Source of the DNA: Chondrilla cf. caribensis
Lineage: Eukaryota > Porifera > Demospongiae > Chondrillida > Chondrillidae
NCBI GenBank assembly: GCA_964020155.1
Contig: OZ026546.1
Coordinates: forward strand, 4,828,900 to 4,892,899
DNA length: 64,000 bases
Direction: 5' to 3'
Positions 11,951-26,975 of this stretch are shown piece after piece. A program made the position numbers and the translations under genes. The stretch's first letter is position 1; each line of letters opens with the position of its first letter. The notes beneath the pieces were generated by a model that was not told the DNA's origin, did not search any database, and was given only the letters and a program-made list of their open reading frames with translations.

Positions 11951-14023
11951 GTAATAGGAGATACTGTGACAACAAACCATAAGAGAACAGGTGTGAAATT
12001 TGTAATGATATTCATGTCTTCATTAATAATATTCATTACAAAGTTATGTAAACAAGGTGTCAGTCCCTTATCATGCAACAACACACCAGACCACACCCTC
12101 AGTTGTTGTCTGAGGCTGGAACTCAGGGAACAGGTCTATTACTCAACAAGACTATAATTACATACTTACTCATATTTCTATGCTGATTTATTACTTGAGT
12201 ATACACTTGTGGTTGTGTGTCACTTACTACACAACTGGGCTTCATCCCACTGAGCAACAGTTGAGGACCAAGTGTCACACCAAGAACCACCAAACAATAA
12301 ATTGCAGATCAACAATAACAAGGTGAAACTGACTTTGATAATGAGATTACCCTACACATACAATACATACACACATATGCACGTATCACATATGTACATA
12401 TGCATGTATATACTGTACGTATATATACGTATACATGTACAGCACATACACTGTACACTGAAGAGCATGAAATAGAATAGTGATTTGTGTGTAATTCAAA
12501 CTCAACGTCCAACATATATCATTTACACATGGTATTTATTATGCACTGCTAAAGAAGTGAGACAGCAACCTGGACTTCAATAGTTCACAAGTGCCTTCAT
12601 TAATGAGATTACCCTGTATATACAATACATGCGAATGCAGATATGCATGCATCACGTGCCCTCGGAATTCAATCAGGCACTATATATCCGCTGCAGCACA
12701 CCTAGGAAGGACATAACTACTACATACGTATACAGCACATACACATGTACGTATGTATCACGTACGTACATACGTATGTATGTATATATGTATACACGTA
12801 TATACATATGTACAGCACGTACGTACATTGTATACTAAAGAACATGTAATAGAATAGTGATTAGTGTGTAATTTACACTCAACCCCCAACACACGTATTT
12901 ACATAATACGGTATTCATTATGTATTTCTAAAGAAGTGAGACAGCAACCTGTACTTCAGTGGTTAAATTCCAGACAGTGAAGCAACAATCAATTTCCACT
13001 GAGTGTACCACACTACCATTACATAGGACTGAATACTCAATGGACTACATAATTCTCTAATAGCTCAGGACCACACATCTCACCACATGATTGGCACTGG
13101 TGAGGGATACACATCAGTGCTTGACCTCACATACAAAATTATTATTGCACATAATGTACTTGTGTACTCATATGTGGTATGTAGGTACACCGAAATAACT
13201 GTTACCATAGATACGTAGGTACGTATCTATCACACAAACATGATTGGACCTCCATTGGTACTTACTTAGTAATGCAAGGGTTTCATGTACTTACCTGTTA
13301 TATGTGAAGTATGCCATAAGGTCATAGTAGCTATTACAGGTGGACACATACGTACATAAGCTGAGAAGCTGTTCAGGAAACAAGTAACCATTTGTGAAGG
13401 TGGTTGTATGTCACTTAGGTATACAATTTGTTCATTCTACAATTATTTACATATGTGTATAATTTATTAAACTTTTCTTAGTGCATTCGTATAACACACA
13501 GAATTCCCACATTTGTTTCAGACCAACATCACTGCCTTGTGCAAAAGGCATCAATCGATTCCACTCATAGAACATTGGTAGAGTATAAGCTATGCATTCT
13601 ATATTTCTTGGATATAAATAAATGTACACAAATCATTACTCTGAATGTCAACACACAGTGAGGGTTGGTTTATTGGAGAACACCCTCATGGTGACATATC
13701 TAAAGCATGCCCAGTTGTACAGTGTGTGTTTCCTGTGATCATCATGACACTGTGACCTGTTTAGCCTCTCCTGTGGGAACTCTCATTCAGTCAAAGAACA
13801 CCAGAACATGAGTTTACCCAAACTAACAGGATATCTAAAAATAACATCTCCTTATTTGGTAATGGTATAGTTTACCTATCCAAGCGAACCCTACTGAGAC
13901 TGATGAGGGAAACCCTATAGTTAGAGCTATGATTGGACAGTTACTAATCAAATGTATGGAATATCCATAATCAACATAGCAGTAATGAAGTGGACTTGAG
14001 AGGTAGAACTTGAAACACACAAG

Positions 14024-14158
<135 letters not shown>

Positions 14159-16694
14159 ATGGGTGAAACACAAACCAGTAACTCATGTACATACTTATCA
14201 ATCCTGATTGTAGTTAAGAAAATATTGCAGGACGTAACATCACACACTGCTGGCTTCAGCTGTAGCACTTGACCAGCATTAATTACTACACACGCACAAG
14301 GCACACAAATGTACATATACAGCCATATGACACGATTGCAGCTGAGGTGTTACAGGATGCCACATCACACACTGCTACCATAATGAAGGAGAAGTGACAT
14401 GCATAAGTATATGACTAAACCAGTAACAGTATGATATGCATACGTATACGTATGAAGCTGTACACAGCATTGTTATGGCCATTCATGCATGCATGCACAC
14501 ACAGACACTTGTGTACTGTACTGTATTATAAAATAGCAGGGTTTTCTTCAGAGGCAGGAGGAGTGTAGGCCATGGGCAAGGGAGGGCATTGGTCCACACT
14601 TGAGATACGTAACTTTGTTAGACTTTCACCTCGTGAAATGATACGTAGTTACGACATTACCCATGGTGTTCCTTTCTTCATTCAAAACCCATTCACTTAT
14701 GTACGTACTTTACCCCACTTGCCCACTTCACTGAATGAGCCCTGGTTAGCAACCCCGGAAGCTGTATGCAATGTAACACTGATAACCTACTTACCTACCT
14801 GAATGGAATATTAAGCAAACAAAAAAATTAGTTCCCCTTCAAAGCATAGACATCACATACCACTCACCAAATAACAGGATGCTAAGTACGATGTAGTGAA
14901 TTCTCCATAGCCACACATACATATGGTTATAGGTATGACTCAAAAGATGAGGTAACATTACAAGAAGGCCTGTTCACATTGTACACCTATGTATTTGTAT
15001 AACTCATCACACAATTATGGAATTCATCTAAGAAGCTATGATGGATAGCTTCCAATTAGGTGTAGAATGTGCATATGTGGATCCATATACGTACATATGT
15101 ACACACATATGTACAATAAATCATAATATCGTAAGTATCGTATCATAGGGTAACGGTTGAATAAATTCATCTAACACATGTGGATAGAGCAGACGTTGTG
15201 TTTACACTATAAAACAGTGATCAAGAAAAGGATTGAATGCCATGACAAGGGATGGAAAAAACATTTTGTACATACAACACTAATACACCTAATAACACTG
15301 CTGAACTTAGCTGTAGAGCACTTGACTAGCACTATTTACTACACATGTACAATGCAAATTATGTACATACATACGTACGCATATAGCCATATGAACTGAT
15401 TGTAGCTGAGGTGTTACAGGATGTCACATCACACACTGCTACCATAATGAAGGAAAATTGACATGCATAAGTATAATATGACTAACCAGTAACAGTATGC
15501 ATAGGTAACCATTCATGCATGCACGTACACACACACACAAACATGAACATTTACTGTACATTAGTAGAGTTTCCTTCAGAAGGAGTAGGAGTGTAGGCCA
15601 TGAGCAAGGGAGGGCATTCACTCCCTCTCGAGAAAACTCTGTTAGAATTTTGACCTTGTGAAATGATTGTTACGACATTACTCATGGTGTCCCTTTCTTC
15701 ATTCAAAAACCATTTACTTACGTATGTACTTTATCCCACTTGCCCGCTTTACTGAAAGAACCCCTGGTTAGTAACCCTGGAAGCTGTATGCAATGTATCA
15801 CTGATAACCTACATACGTACATACCTGAATGGAATAGTAAAATGCAAACAAACAAACCAGTTCCACTTCAAAGTATAGACATCACATACCACTCACCAAA
15901 ATAACAGAATGCTAGCTATAGTATAGTGAATTCTCTATAGCCATTCATACATATTAGCTTTGGTAAGATTCGAAGGATAACACTACAAGGAAGCTAATTC
16001 AAATTGCGTGCCTACGTACTTGTAGAACTCATCATACACCTATGGAATTCATCCACGGAGCTATGACGGCTGTAGAAAGTGCATATGTATGTGGATCCAC
16101 ATATGTACACACATATGTACAATATTTCATATCAGGGTAATGGTTGAATAAATTCATCTATTACAAGAGAATAGAGGAGAAGTTACGTTTATACTATGAA
16201 ACCTCACATAAACCTATACACGACACAATGTACATAAATACATTGGTTGAAGGTATAACATTCCATAATATAATTACAATACATAACACTTGAGAGCAGG
16301 TGCTACTTCATTTAACTCCCAAATCTAGTATAGAAAGTAATAATAGAAAACACACACTCTATGTCCCCATGAAAACCTGAAGAAATACTCCTGGATCAAC
16401 TCATAACATTGCACAATCTTTCTGAAAATTCTTGGGGTTCACATTTAATTCAATTTTTTGTGGAAAAGGATAGTGTTTTTTGTCCACCAAAATATTACTA
16501 TTTAAACTCAAATACATAAGTACATATGTATGTCCGTAGCTATGGTCATACCCTTTAAAGATGAACAATGTAGGGGTTCATACATATGTATATCTAACCA
16601 AGAAATTAATACAAACAGCAAACATTAGCATTATTTCTGTACGTAAATAGATAAGTACCAATTTGTGATGACACACACTGTCGCAATAATTCAC

Positions 16695-16979
16695 TGGGAG
16701 TCCTAGCAGTAGCCATATTCCCAGTACATCCAGTAGGACTTCCACAGTTGTTGTTTGGAATAACTGTAAACTGATACTCTGTACCAGGATCTAGTCCACT
16801 AATAGTACATGGACTGGTACAGTTCATACTATTCCCACAGTTAGGTGATAAGATGGGACAAAAGGTGGATGTAGTGAAGGTGATTAAGGGGCTGTTGGGA
16901 GGTTGTTGCCAGGTAACATTAGCTCTGTCACAGTCAATAGTTGTAGCACCTGTCTCATTCAATGGGCAAGAAGGAATAC
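16695..16979 (-). CDS. FN3-like exon, unit B (open)
   Basis: Exon of 285 nt, phase 1 at both edges: acceptor atacag|GT, donor A|GTGAAT. It encodes a complete cysteine-rich FN3-like domain: IPSCP, ANVTWQQPPNSP, FCPILSPNCGNS, CTSPC, GLDPGTEYQFTV, NNNCGSPTGC. The frame has no stops. The donor has drifted from GTGAGT, the form still present in unit A, to GTGAAT, so splicing may be weakened. It is the least damaged of the three copies of this exon: A lacks the 5' half and C is frameshifted. It lies downstream of the unit B TM exon in minus-strand order, so it may belong to a separate gene copy. Confidence 0.75.
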
Positions 16980-18219
16980 CTGTATACATACGTATGTTAA
17001 ATACCGTCAGTTACAATGAAATCAATAGAGTACACATGTACGTACGTAGGTATAAACAGCTTACTATGTTAAATACAAAGCAGCGTTGGAAAGGGCAACA
17101 TGTAGATCATGGTCGTACATGATTCACAAGTATATACAGTATGTACATACATAGTCTGTACACAGTTGTCTGTACACATGTACATACGTATGTACATAAG
17201 TGAGTTAGTATACAGCTCGACATGGTCCATATATTTTCATACAACAGAAATTTCATGTATTTTACAATTCTACTCTTGTTTACAAATACAAACAGATGCA
17301 AGAACAGTGTACAAATTGTGTACAATGAACGGATTATGAAGTAGTCACGGGCTGCCACCAAGGGAACCTTCATCCCCAAATCAATGTACGTACGTACAGA
17401 GTAGGTACGTATGTACGTAGATAAATAATAACATACATACAGTACATGTTGATTGCATTGATGAGCAATGAACTGGAATAGTGATTTGTGTGACTACAAA
17501 GTAGAAAGAATGTAAAAATATAAAAACAAATAATAATAAATGTACGTACGTATAAAGAAAGAATTCTTTTAGGAGCACAACTTTACCAAAGTTGACAGGT
17601 TGGTATATTTCATCTACTTCTATATGGTACGCATCACAGAAAACCCGACATATCGTAATACAACCATGGTGCAATTAGGATTATGTTATGACAAATTTGC
17701 AACACATTATAATAACATACAAAAGGATCAATGGGGTTGGAGAAACCCCAATTGTTTTATAATTTCGCTATGATCAAAGTACAATTAAACTACAATAAAC
17801 ACTTAATAATAGAAAATCAAGTTTCCACCACGATGGAATTATGATGTAACTACGTACGTATAAACAAATAATGATAACTACAATTCGTGTTACAATACTT
17901 TACGACTCCACTACAATTACGTTATGTTACGACATGTCAAATTTTCTGTGACCAGTACCAAATGCACATTCAAGCAGGAGACATTGTTAAATGGTAGGAG
18001 GATCTCCATATTACTTCATTCTCATCAAACCAATCCAAATTATATGTACGTATGTGTATATTAAAATATACGTGGATGTCACTATTCAAACAATATATAC
18101 TGGTAAAGTATAAAATCCACTAACAAATTTCTATAAACACTATTGTTGGCTTAGGCTACATAATGCCACTACTTCTACTATCACTGTTGACATGTTATAT
18201 CAGTCGCACCACACAAACT

Positions 18220-18490
18220 TTAGTCCTCCTGCTTCATTGGACCATAAGCAGGACTATCAGTCATTGTAATATCTTCATAAGTGTTTGGTCCTTGTAGTTG
18301 ATTACACAATATGTCTTTGTGTTTGGAAGAAGAATTCTTTAGAGTCGAAGTACGACATCCATATTTGGTTATGAGGAAAACAGCCACCACACTGATGATG
18401 TTCGTCACAACCAGGATGACTATGGAATAGCACCAGCTAATGTTTCTGGTAGTACTGATGTGGGCTCATATGTACATGGAGGACAAGAGA
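18220..18490 (-). pseudogene. TM and cytoplasmic-tail exon, unit B, frameshifted
   Basis: Acceptor gtatag|TC, then codons for SCPPCTYEPTS and LAGAI, followed by a one-base deletion relative to unit C (plus strand gatgactatgg versus gataactgatgg near 18,417). The deletion puts TAG at the start of the membrane helix. Beyond the lesion the frame is intact: a helix like IISVVAVFLITKYG, then a tail with TYEDITM, SPAYGPM and a stop at 18,222-18,220. The tail keeps two tyrosine motifs (YEDI, YGPM). The lesion makes any product end before the membrane. Confidence 0.8.
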
Positions 18491-19225
18491 CTATACACGG
18501 CATGATGCATATACAATACAGTACATCACATGTACGTACGTATGTACATTACTTGCAAGTGCACATGATACTAACATACAACACAGGGCTCTCTCAAAGG
18601 GATTCAACGCATAGCGCTCAAATATCTTTAGGACTATGGTTAATCTATGGAACTTGTTATTAATTATGTATTAGAAACATGGGAATTTGACCTTTCTTTG
18701 ACATATTTCAGAGCCCAAAGTACCATAGACGATTACAGAATGGTGTATAAAGGTTAAAGATAAAATTGTTCATGAATGATAGCCGGGTACTATGCATTAG
18801 AGGAAACCCTGCGTTGTGTATTAGTATTGTGTTCTAGTTTGTTGTAGAAGAGCAAGTGGGTACCAGATTAAACACAGTTTTGTCACCTAAGGTGCAAATA
18901 ACTTCTGCGGCCTTGTGAGGAGAGTAGCAACCACTTGAGCATTTGCTGATCAGATTCAGTGCAGCTATTAACTCCACTCAGCACTGTACAAATTCATTCT
19001 GAAATATTTTGGGTGAATTAGGCATCTTGGATAAAAAGCCGGGCTAGATATTCTACAACATACACTGTACATTTACGTATATACATAATATGCATATACG
19101 TACGTATACGTATGTACATACAAAACTTATGTAAACAAGCAACTAATCTCAAAGAGACAAGCACAGTCATTAACATAGAGCAATGACACTTGTCAACACT
19201 ACGGTATTATGAGGCACATACTCAC

Positions 19226-19504
19226 TAGCTGTCTCAGCAGTAGAGTTGGTACCAGTACATCCAGCAGCACTTCCACAGCTGTTACTTTGAATAACTGTGA
19301 AATTATATTCTATAAGAGGATCTAGTCCACCAATAACACATGGACTGGTACAGGTCATACTATTCCCACAGTTTGGCAATGATGTAGGACAGTAGGTGAC
19401 TGTAGTGGATGTGACAGGTGGAGTATCAGGAAGTTGTTACCAGGTAAGAGCAAATACACCAGCACCAGCATAAACAAACACAACTGAATGGCATGAAGGA
19501 ACAC
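19226..19504 (-). pseudogene. FN3-like exon, unit B, with in-frame stop
   Basis: Same exon as 8,020-8,298 and 29,510-29,788, with identical edges (attccag|GT, A|GTGAGT) and length. The codon after the core Trp is TAA where the paralogs have CAA (LTW-stop-QL), so the domain terminates early. The second half is otherwise well kept (PNCGNS, GLDPLIEYNFTV, GSAAGCTG). Confidence 0.85.
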
Positions 19505-19710
19505 CTGGAATGTTATATATACATAATATCATCAGAATTAGGCATTCTGCATCAAACCATGTCGCACACAACATACATGGCATATTACAGTGAAGATGTT
19601 CACATATTGTGTGCATTCTATGGCTACATCTATGTTTTAAGCATGGATACATGTATCATTGTCATTGTCGTATGGCATTATTATACCAGAGATATGATAT
19701 ACGTGTAATA

Positions 19711-20434
19711 GTTGCACCCCGCTTTTGGTCGGTACATGGGAAATGTACTGAGCGGATATCAGTTAATTAACTGATATCCGCTCATTACATTTCCCATGTA
19801 CCGACCAAAAGTGGGGTACAACTATTATGTATCCCGTTCGATAGCACGATTACGAGTAGCCGAGATGGATTTCGTTCATGACATCGAAAAAGATGATTTT
19901 CTCAAAGAGCTGGAGGTGGCTATCAACCCATTCAGATGGCTTTTTGGCCGCCCGTACTTCCCGAACCGACGAGCGTCAGGACACTTATCGAACGAACGAG
20001 GAAAATGGCCGAATCCACGAGCCTTGGAATATTTACTGAGCGAACCAAGAAACTCATCGAACCAACGAGTTTCAGAGTATTTAGGAGGGTTTAGAGTCTA
20101 TGATTTACCGAACGAACGAGGAAACTTGCCGAACCAACGAGGCTTAGAATACTTACCGAACGAACGAAGCAACGGTTATGGCTTCTTCTAATAGAAAATC
20201 TGAGAAACAACCTTTTTAAATCCCCGTTGAGAACGTCGAAGAATGGCTTGAGCCAAGAATACAGCCGAGAATACACAATGGGCACATAACAATGGCTGTT
20301 GATTAATTAATACAAGTCACTTAAAAACCGGGGTACATCACTAATAAGGTCAGTGTTGTACCCCAGCACATCGCGAATGTACTCCAGTCGGTCCCTTTGA
20401 TCTTAAGTGACAATATCACGAATCGGGATACATA
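19711..20434. mobile_element. Hairpin-plus-TIR element, unit B only
   Basis: A 112 bp near-perfect palindrome (19,711-19,822, centre ttaattaa) is joined to a unit with 11 bp inverted ends: tatgtatcccg at 19,826 and cgggatacata at 20,424-20,434. Units A and C have the empty site. A frame of 131 codons (19,796-20,191) starts inside the hairpin arm and contains irregular repeats such as LPNERGNLPNQRG. It shows no known domain, and I treat it as element sequence. The layout matches the elements at 1,858, 30,665 and 63,422. Confidence 0.7.
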
Positions 20435-20474
20435 TACAATTACATACAATGGCTAGACAAGTAATTCTCTGATT

Positions 20475-20552
20475 TGAAGGTTGTTGCCAGGTGACATCCA
20501 TCAGCACCACCATAAACAACCACATTTAACAGACATGAAAGAATTGTAGTAT
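20475..20552 (-). pseudogene. Half FN3 exon, unit B
   Basis: Counterpart of 8,526-8,607 and 30,034-30,119: acceptor-like ctttag|AT and the start of the domain up to WQQPSNQR. Extra base changes and small deletions disrupt the frame before the Trp strand. Confidence 0.6.
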
Positions 20553-21214
20553 CTAAAGAATTGTACATTGTATAGAATAATGAATGTGTGTGCAAATACA
20601 ATGAACACAGGGAACAGATACTTCATATGTACATGTATCTTGGTTTGATGAAAGATCAAAGTAAAAGTGTCTACACATCAGAGCTAGAGCAAAGGTTAAG
20701 GATGTGTGCATGGGAAACAGCATAGTTCACCAGGCAGGTTTCATTGGTAGGATTATATTTAATCAACAAACAGGCAGGAATTTCTTTTGGCATGACATTT
20801 TATATTGAAGTATTTGTACATACATACTCTGTATAAACTCCCTATACCAGGATACAACTATTACATACAGTACACAGTAGGTGTCCATGCACAGTATGCA
20901 CATGTAAGTACAGTTGCATTCCTACAACGTTTACTACAGCACTGTCCATAGGGTTACAGTACATATCTACGTACAGGTCTACAAACATAAAAGGTTGGCT
21001 GCAGAGTGCCAGGTATAGTGGGAGACCTGGTAAGAGTGGAAGTGAGCTGGAAACATACTGTACAACTATGTACCTGCAAAAATACACCCACATACTGCAA
21101 GTATATACACATGGATGTATGTACGTACGTATGTACATACATTCTCATGCTGGACTATACTCTTAAAAACTGGTACAATTCTAGCGATAAAAATATCTAT
21201 ACACTGATTCACCA

Positions 21215-21345
21215 AGGATATAGTCCACTAACAGTACATGAACAGATATTGATTGTACCTCATTGCATAGTGTGTGTGACAGTTGAAGTACTGGGGTGCT
21301 GTTGCCAGGTAACAGTGAAACCAATGGTCTACAACAACATAGAGT
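21215..21345 (-). pseudogene. FN3 remnant, unit B
   Basis: The same split exon as at 11,300 and 31,590. Here the TG tract is only four units long (gtgtgtgacag at 21,271), which makes the missing middle of the FN3 domain easy to see. Confidence 0.6.
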
Positions 21346-24140
21346 ATCTATATCAACAACACTACATAAGGTGGTTGTTATGGCAAACTGGTGAGGGTCA
21401 ACTGAAACCAAAACAATGTTGGAAAGTGAAACAACAAAAACACAACACATAACTGTAACTTGTATGACTTGCTAGGGAAGTCCTGATTCACAGAGTACAC
21501 AATAGTAGAATTATACCAAGCAACTCCAGAGGGTTATGATACATACACATCACTGAAGGCCATTTTACTTTTTATCCTCTGATGTGCATACAGAAAATGT
21601 TCCACTATTCTGTATTCCAAGTATGATCTGTGCACTTGACAGAGGCACAACAGACTATTGAAATGACAAATAATGTACACATACATGTACAAACTGGGTG
21701 ACAGCTTTCTCAGCAATATACTGTACATGTAATGTACTCTACTCTCAATGGAGTATGTACAGTGTGTATTCTACCTTCATTGTAAGGTGAGGTTTTGCCA
21801 ATACTACTACAGTAATAGGAGATACTGTGAATACAAACCACAAGAGAGCAGGTGTGAAATTTGTAATGATATTCATGTCTTCATTAATAATATTCATTAC
21901 AAAGTTATGTAAACGAGGTGTCAGTCCCCTATCATGCAACAACACACCAGACCACACCCTCAGTTGTTGTCTGAGGCTGGTTCTCAGGGAACAGGTCCAA
22001 CTCAACAAGACTATTTTTATACTTGCTCATATTCTATGTTGATTTATTACTTGAGTATACACTTGTGGGTGTGTGCCACTTACTACACAACTAGGCTCCA
22101 TCCCACTGAGCAACAGTTGAGAAACAAGTGTCACACCAAGAACCACCAAACAAATAAATCGCAGATCAACAATAAAGAGGTGAAACTGACTTTGTTAATG
22201 AGATTATCCTGTACATACAATACATACACACATATGCACGTATCACATATGTAAATATGTATGTATATACTGTACGTATAATGTACAGCACATACACTGT
22301 ACACTGAAGAGCATGAAATAGAAAAGTGATCTGTGTGTAATTCAAACTCAACGTCCAACATATATCATTTACACATGGTATTTATTATGCACTGCTAAAG
22401 AAGTGAGACAGCAACCTGTACTTCAATAGTTCAAAACTGCCTTCATTAATGAGATTACCCTGTATATACAATACATAATATGAATGCAGATATGCATGTA
22501 TCACATACATACGTACATACGTATGTAGGTATATATACACCTATATACATATGAACACACATATGCATGTATAACGTATGTACATATGTATGTATACACG
22601 TAAGTATACACGTATATACATATTTACAGCACATACATTGTATACTAAAGAGCATGTAATAGGACAGTGATTAGTGTGTAATTCAAACTCAACCCCCAAC
22701 ACACGTATTTACATAATATGGTATTCATTATGTACTTCTAAAGCAGTGAGACAGCAACTTGTACTTCAATGGTTAAATTCCAGACAGTGAAGCAACAATC
22801 AATTTCCACTGAGTGTACCACACTACCATTACGTACACAGGACTGAATACTCAATGGTCTACATAATTCTTTTTTTATAGCTCAGGACCACACATCTCAC
22901 CACATGATTGGTACTGGTGAGGGGTACACATCAGTACTTGACCTCACATACATATTATTGCACACAATGTACTTGTGTACTCACAAGTGGTATGTAGGTA
23001 CACCGAGATAACTGTTGCTATAGATACGTAGGTATGTATCTACCACACAAATATGATTAGACCTCAATTGATACTTACTTAGTAATGCAAAGACTTCGTG
23101 TACTTACCTATGTTATCTGTGAAATATGCCATAAGGTCATAGAGGCTATTACAGGTGGACACATACATACGTACATTCATACATATATACAGGCCTAAAT
23201 GTATAGTTTGATGGTTGCTTTCCACACATTAAAGTAACAAGAAGTCCATCTCAGATGATATTTACTATACACACTAAACACAGTGAAAATGAAGAAGTGA
23301 AATATTACCAAAACTCAAAGTCATCTCTGTGACATTGTGTACACACTCAGTAACTACAGGTCAAATTTATCATTCTACACTCTTCAAGTCATAAACCATA
23401 CTTAATGTACACAAGGTCATCTCTGAACACATTAGTGCAATATCATGAACTATTAGCTAAGTATGTACTAAAGCTAAGAAGCTGTTCAGGAAACAGGCAA
23501 CTATTAGTGAAGGTGGTTGTATGTCAATTAGGTATACAATTTGTTCCTACTACCATAATGTACATACGTAGACATGTAATTTATTAAACTTTACTCAATG
23601 CATTCGTATAACACACAGAATTCCTACATTTGTTTCAGACCCACATCACTGCCTCGTGCAAAAGGCATCAATTGATTCCACTCAATGAACATTGGTAGAA
23701 TATAAGCTATGTATTCTATATTCCTTGGATATAAATAAATGTACACAAATCATTACTCTGAATGACAGCACACAGTGAGGGTTTGGCTTAATGGAGAACA
23801 CTCTCAGGGTGACATATCTAAAGCATGCACAGTTGTACAGAGTGTGTTTGTCCTGTGATCATCATGACACTGTGACCTGTGCAGCCTCTCCTGTGGAACT
23901 CCCATTCAGTCAAAGAACAAGAGTTTACCCAAACTAACAGGATATCTAAAAATAACATCTCCTTATTTGGGAATGGTATTGTTTACCCATCCAAGCAACC
24001 CTGCTGAGCCTGATGAGGGAAACCCTATAGTAAGAGCTATGATTGGATAGTTACTAATCTAATGTATTGAATATCCATAAATAGTCAACATAGCAGTAAT
24101 GAAGTGGACTTCAGAGGTAGAACTTGAAACACACAAGCAT

Positions 24141-24141
<1 letters not shown>

Positions 24142-24208
<67 letters not shown>

Positions 24209-24232
24209 AAACACATGCACACACACACACAC

Positions 24233-24302
<70 letters not shown>

Positions 24303-24307
24303 ACACA
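24142..24307. repeat. (CA)n microsatellite
   Basis: Long CA array of unit C with interruptions (acatacacaaacacatgc). It is the positional equivalent of 14,026. Confidence 0.95.
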
Positions 24308-26686
24308 TGGGTGAAACACAAACCAGTAACTCATGCACATGTTTATAAATCCTGATTGTAGTTAGGACATTGTAGGATGTAACATCACACACTGCTGGCT
24401 TCAGTTGTAGCACTTGACTAGCACTAATTACCACACACACACAAGGCAAACACATGTACATATATAGCCATATGACATGATTATAGCTGAGGTGTTACAG
24501 GATGTCCTATCACACACTGCTACCATAATGAAGGAGAATTGACACGCATAAGTATATAACTAAACCAGTAACAGTATGATATGCATAGACATATGAAGCT
24601 ATACACAGCATTGTTATGGCCATTCAGGCATGCACGCACACACAGATACATGTGTACTGTACAGTAAATTAGCAGGGTTTTCTTCAGAGGCAGGAGGAGT
24701 GTAGGCCATGGGCAAGGGAGGGTATTGGTCTGCATTTGAGAAAACTTTGGGAGAATTTTGACCTCGTGAAATGATAGCTACAACATTACTCATGACGACC
24801 TTTCCTTCATTCAAGAACCATTTACATACGTACGTACTTTACCCCACTTGCCCACTTCACTGAAAGAACCCCTGGTAGCAACCCTGGAAGCTGTATACAT
24901 TGTAACACTGATAACCTACTTACCTACCTGAATGGAATAGTAAAATGCAAACAAACATATCAGTTCCTCTTAAAAATATAGACATCACATACTGTACCAC
25001 TCACCAAAATAACAGAATGCTAAGTATGATGCAATGAATTCTCCATAGACATACGTACATATGGTTATAGGTAAGACTCAAAAGATGAGGTAACACTACA
25101 AGGAGGCCTGTCCACATTGTGAACCTATGTACGTACGTACATGTGTAACTCATCACACAATTATGGAATTCATCTAAGAAGCTATGAAGGATGGCTTCCA
25201 ATTAGGTGCAGAATGTGCATATGTGGATCCACATCCATACGCACACACAGGCATATTCACAGTACGTCATATCAGGGTAACGGTTGAATAAATTCATCTA
25301 GTACACGTGGATAGAGCATAAGTTGTGTTCACACTATGAAACAATGATCAAGAAAAGGATTGAATGCCATGACAAGGGGTGGAAAACCACTGTTGTACGT
25401 ATTACACTAATACACGTAATTACACTGCTGGCCTCAGCTGTAGCACTTGACTAGCACTACTTACCATACACGCACAATGCAAATTATGTACATATACATA
25501 CGTATATAGCCATATGAACTGATTGTAGCTGAGGTGTTACAGGATGAAGGAGAATTAACAGCACAAGTATAATATGACTAACCAGTAACAGTATGCATAG
25601 GTCATTCATGCATACATGTACACACGCAACATGACCATTTACTTCACATTAGCAGGGTTTCCTTCAGAAGGAGTAGGAGTGTAGGCCATGGGCAAGGGAG
25701 AGTATTCGTGCCCTTTTGAGAAAACTCTGATAGAATTTCGACCTTGTGTAACAAGTCAAACTTAACATTCTACAGGCTTCAAGTCATCTCTGAACACATT
25801 AGTGCAATGTCATGAAACTAGTGTTAAAGCTGAGAAGCAGTTCAGAAACAGGTAACTATTTGTGGATGGTTGTACATATAGTGAATTCTCTACAGACATA
25901 GGTACGTATGAACATAATAGCTTTGGTAAGACTCAAAAGATGAGGTAACGCTGCAAGGTAGCTTGTTCACATTGTGTATAATATATGTACATATGTAACT
26001 CATCGCACACCTATGGAATTCATCCATGGAGCTATGAAGATAAGCTTCTACAGCTGTAGGATGCGCATACGTATGTGGATCCACATACGCACACACATGT
26101 GTACAATATTTCATATCAGGGTAACAGTTGAATAAATTCATCTACGTATTACAAGAGAATAGAGGAGAAGTTATGTTTATACTATGAAACTGCCCATAAA
26201 CTTACACAACACAATGCACATAAATGTATTGGTTGAATATAGAATCTAACATTCAATATTATAATTACAACACATAACACTTTGAGAGCAGGTGCTACTT
26301 CATTTAGCTCCCAGATCTAGTATAGAAAGGAATGATAGAATTCACTCTATTTCCCCTAGAAAACCTGAAGAAATACTCCTGGGTCAACTCATAACATTGC
26401 ACAATCTTTCTGAAAATTCTTAGGGTTCAGATTTAATTCAATTTTTTGTGGAAAAGGAGGTACTGCTTTTGTCCACCAAATATTAAACTCAAATATGTAC
26501 GTATGTATGTACGTATGTCTGTAGCTATGGTCATACTCTTTAAAAGATGCACAATGTAGGGGTTCATACGTACATATGTATAGCTAACCAAGAAATTAAC
26601 ACCAACAGCAAACATTAACATTAATTCTGTAAATAGATAATTACACAATTTGTGAAGACACACACTGTCACAATAATTGCATTCAT

Positions 26687-26975
26687 GGAGAGTCCTAGCA
26701 GCAGCCTTATTCCCAGTACATTCAGTAGGACTTCCACAGTTGCTGTTTGGAATAACTGTAAACTGATACTCTGTACCAGGATCTAGTCCACTAATAGTAC
26801 ATGGACTGGTACAGTTCATACTATTCCCAGAGTTTGGTGATGATGTACGTAGGACAGTAGGTGACTGTAGTGGATGCGATTACTAGACTGTTGGGAGGTT
26901 GTTCCCAGGTAACTTTAGCTCTGTCACAGTCAATAACTGTAGCACCTGTCTCATTCAATGGGCAAGAATGGATGT
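26687..26975 (-). pseudogene. FN3-like exon, unit C, 4-bp frameshift
   Basis: Same exon as 16,695-16,979. Three lesions are visible. A CGTA insertion at 26,848 turns gatgtaggacag into gatgtacgtaggacag and shifts the frame. The PNCGNS cysteine has become Ser. The donor GT is lost (ccatgaat where A has tgtgagt). The second half still reads CTSPC, GLDPGTEYQFTV. Confidence 0.85.
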
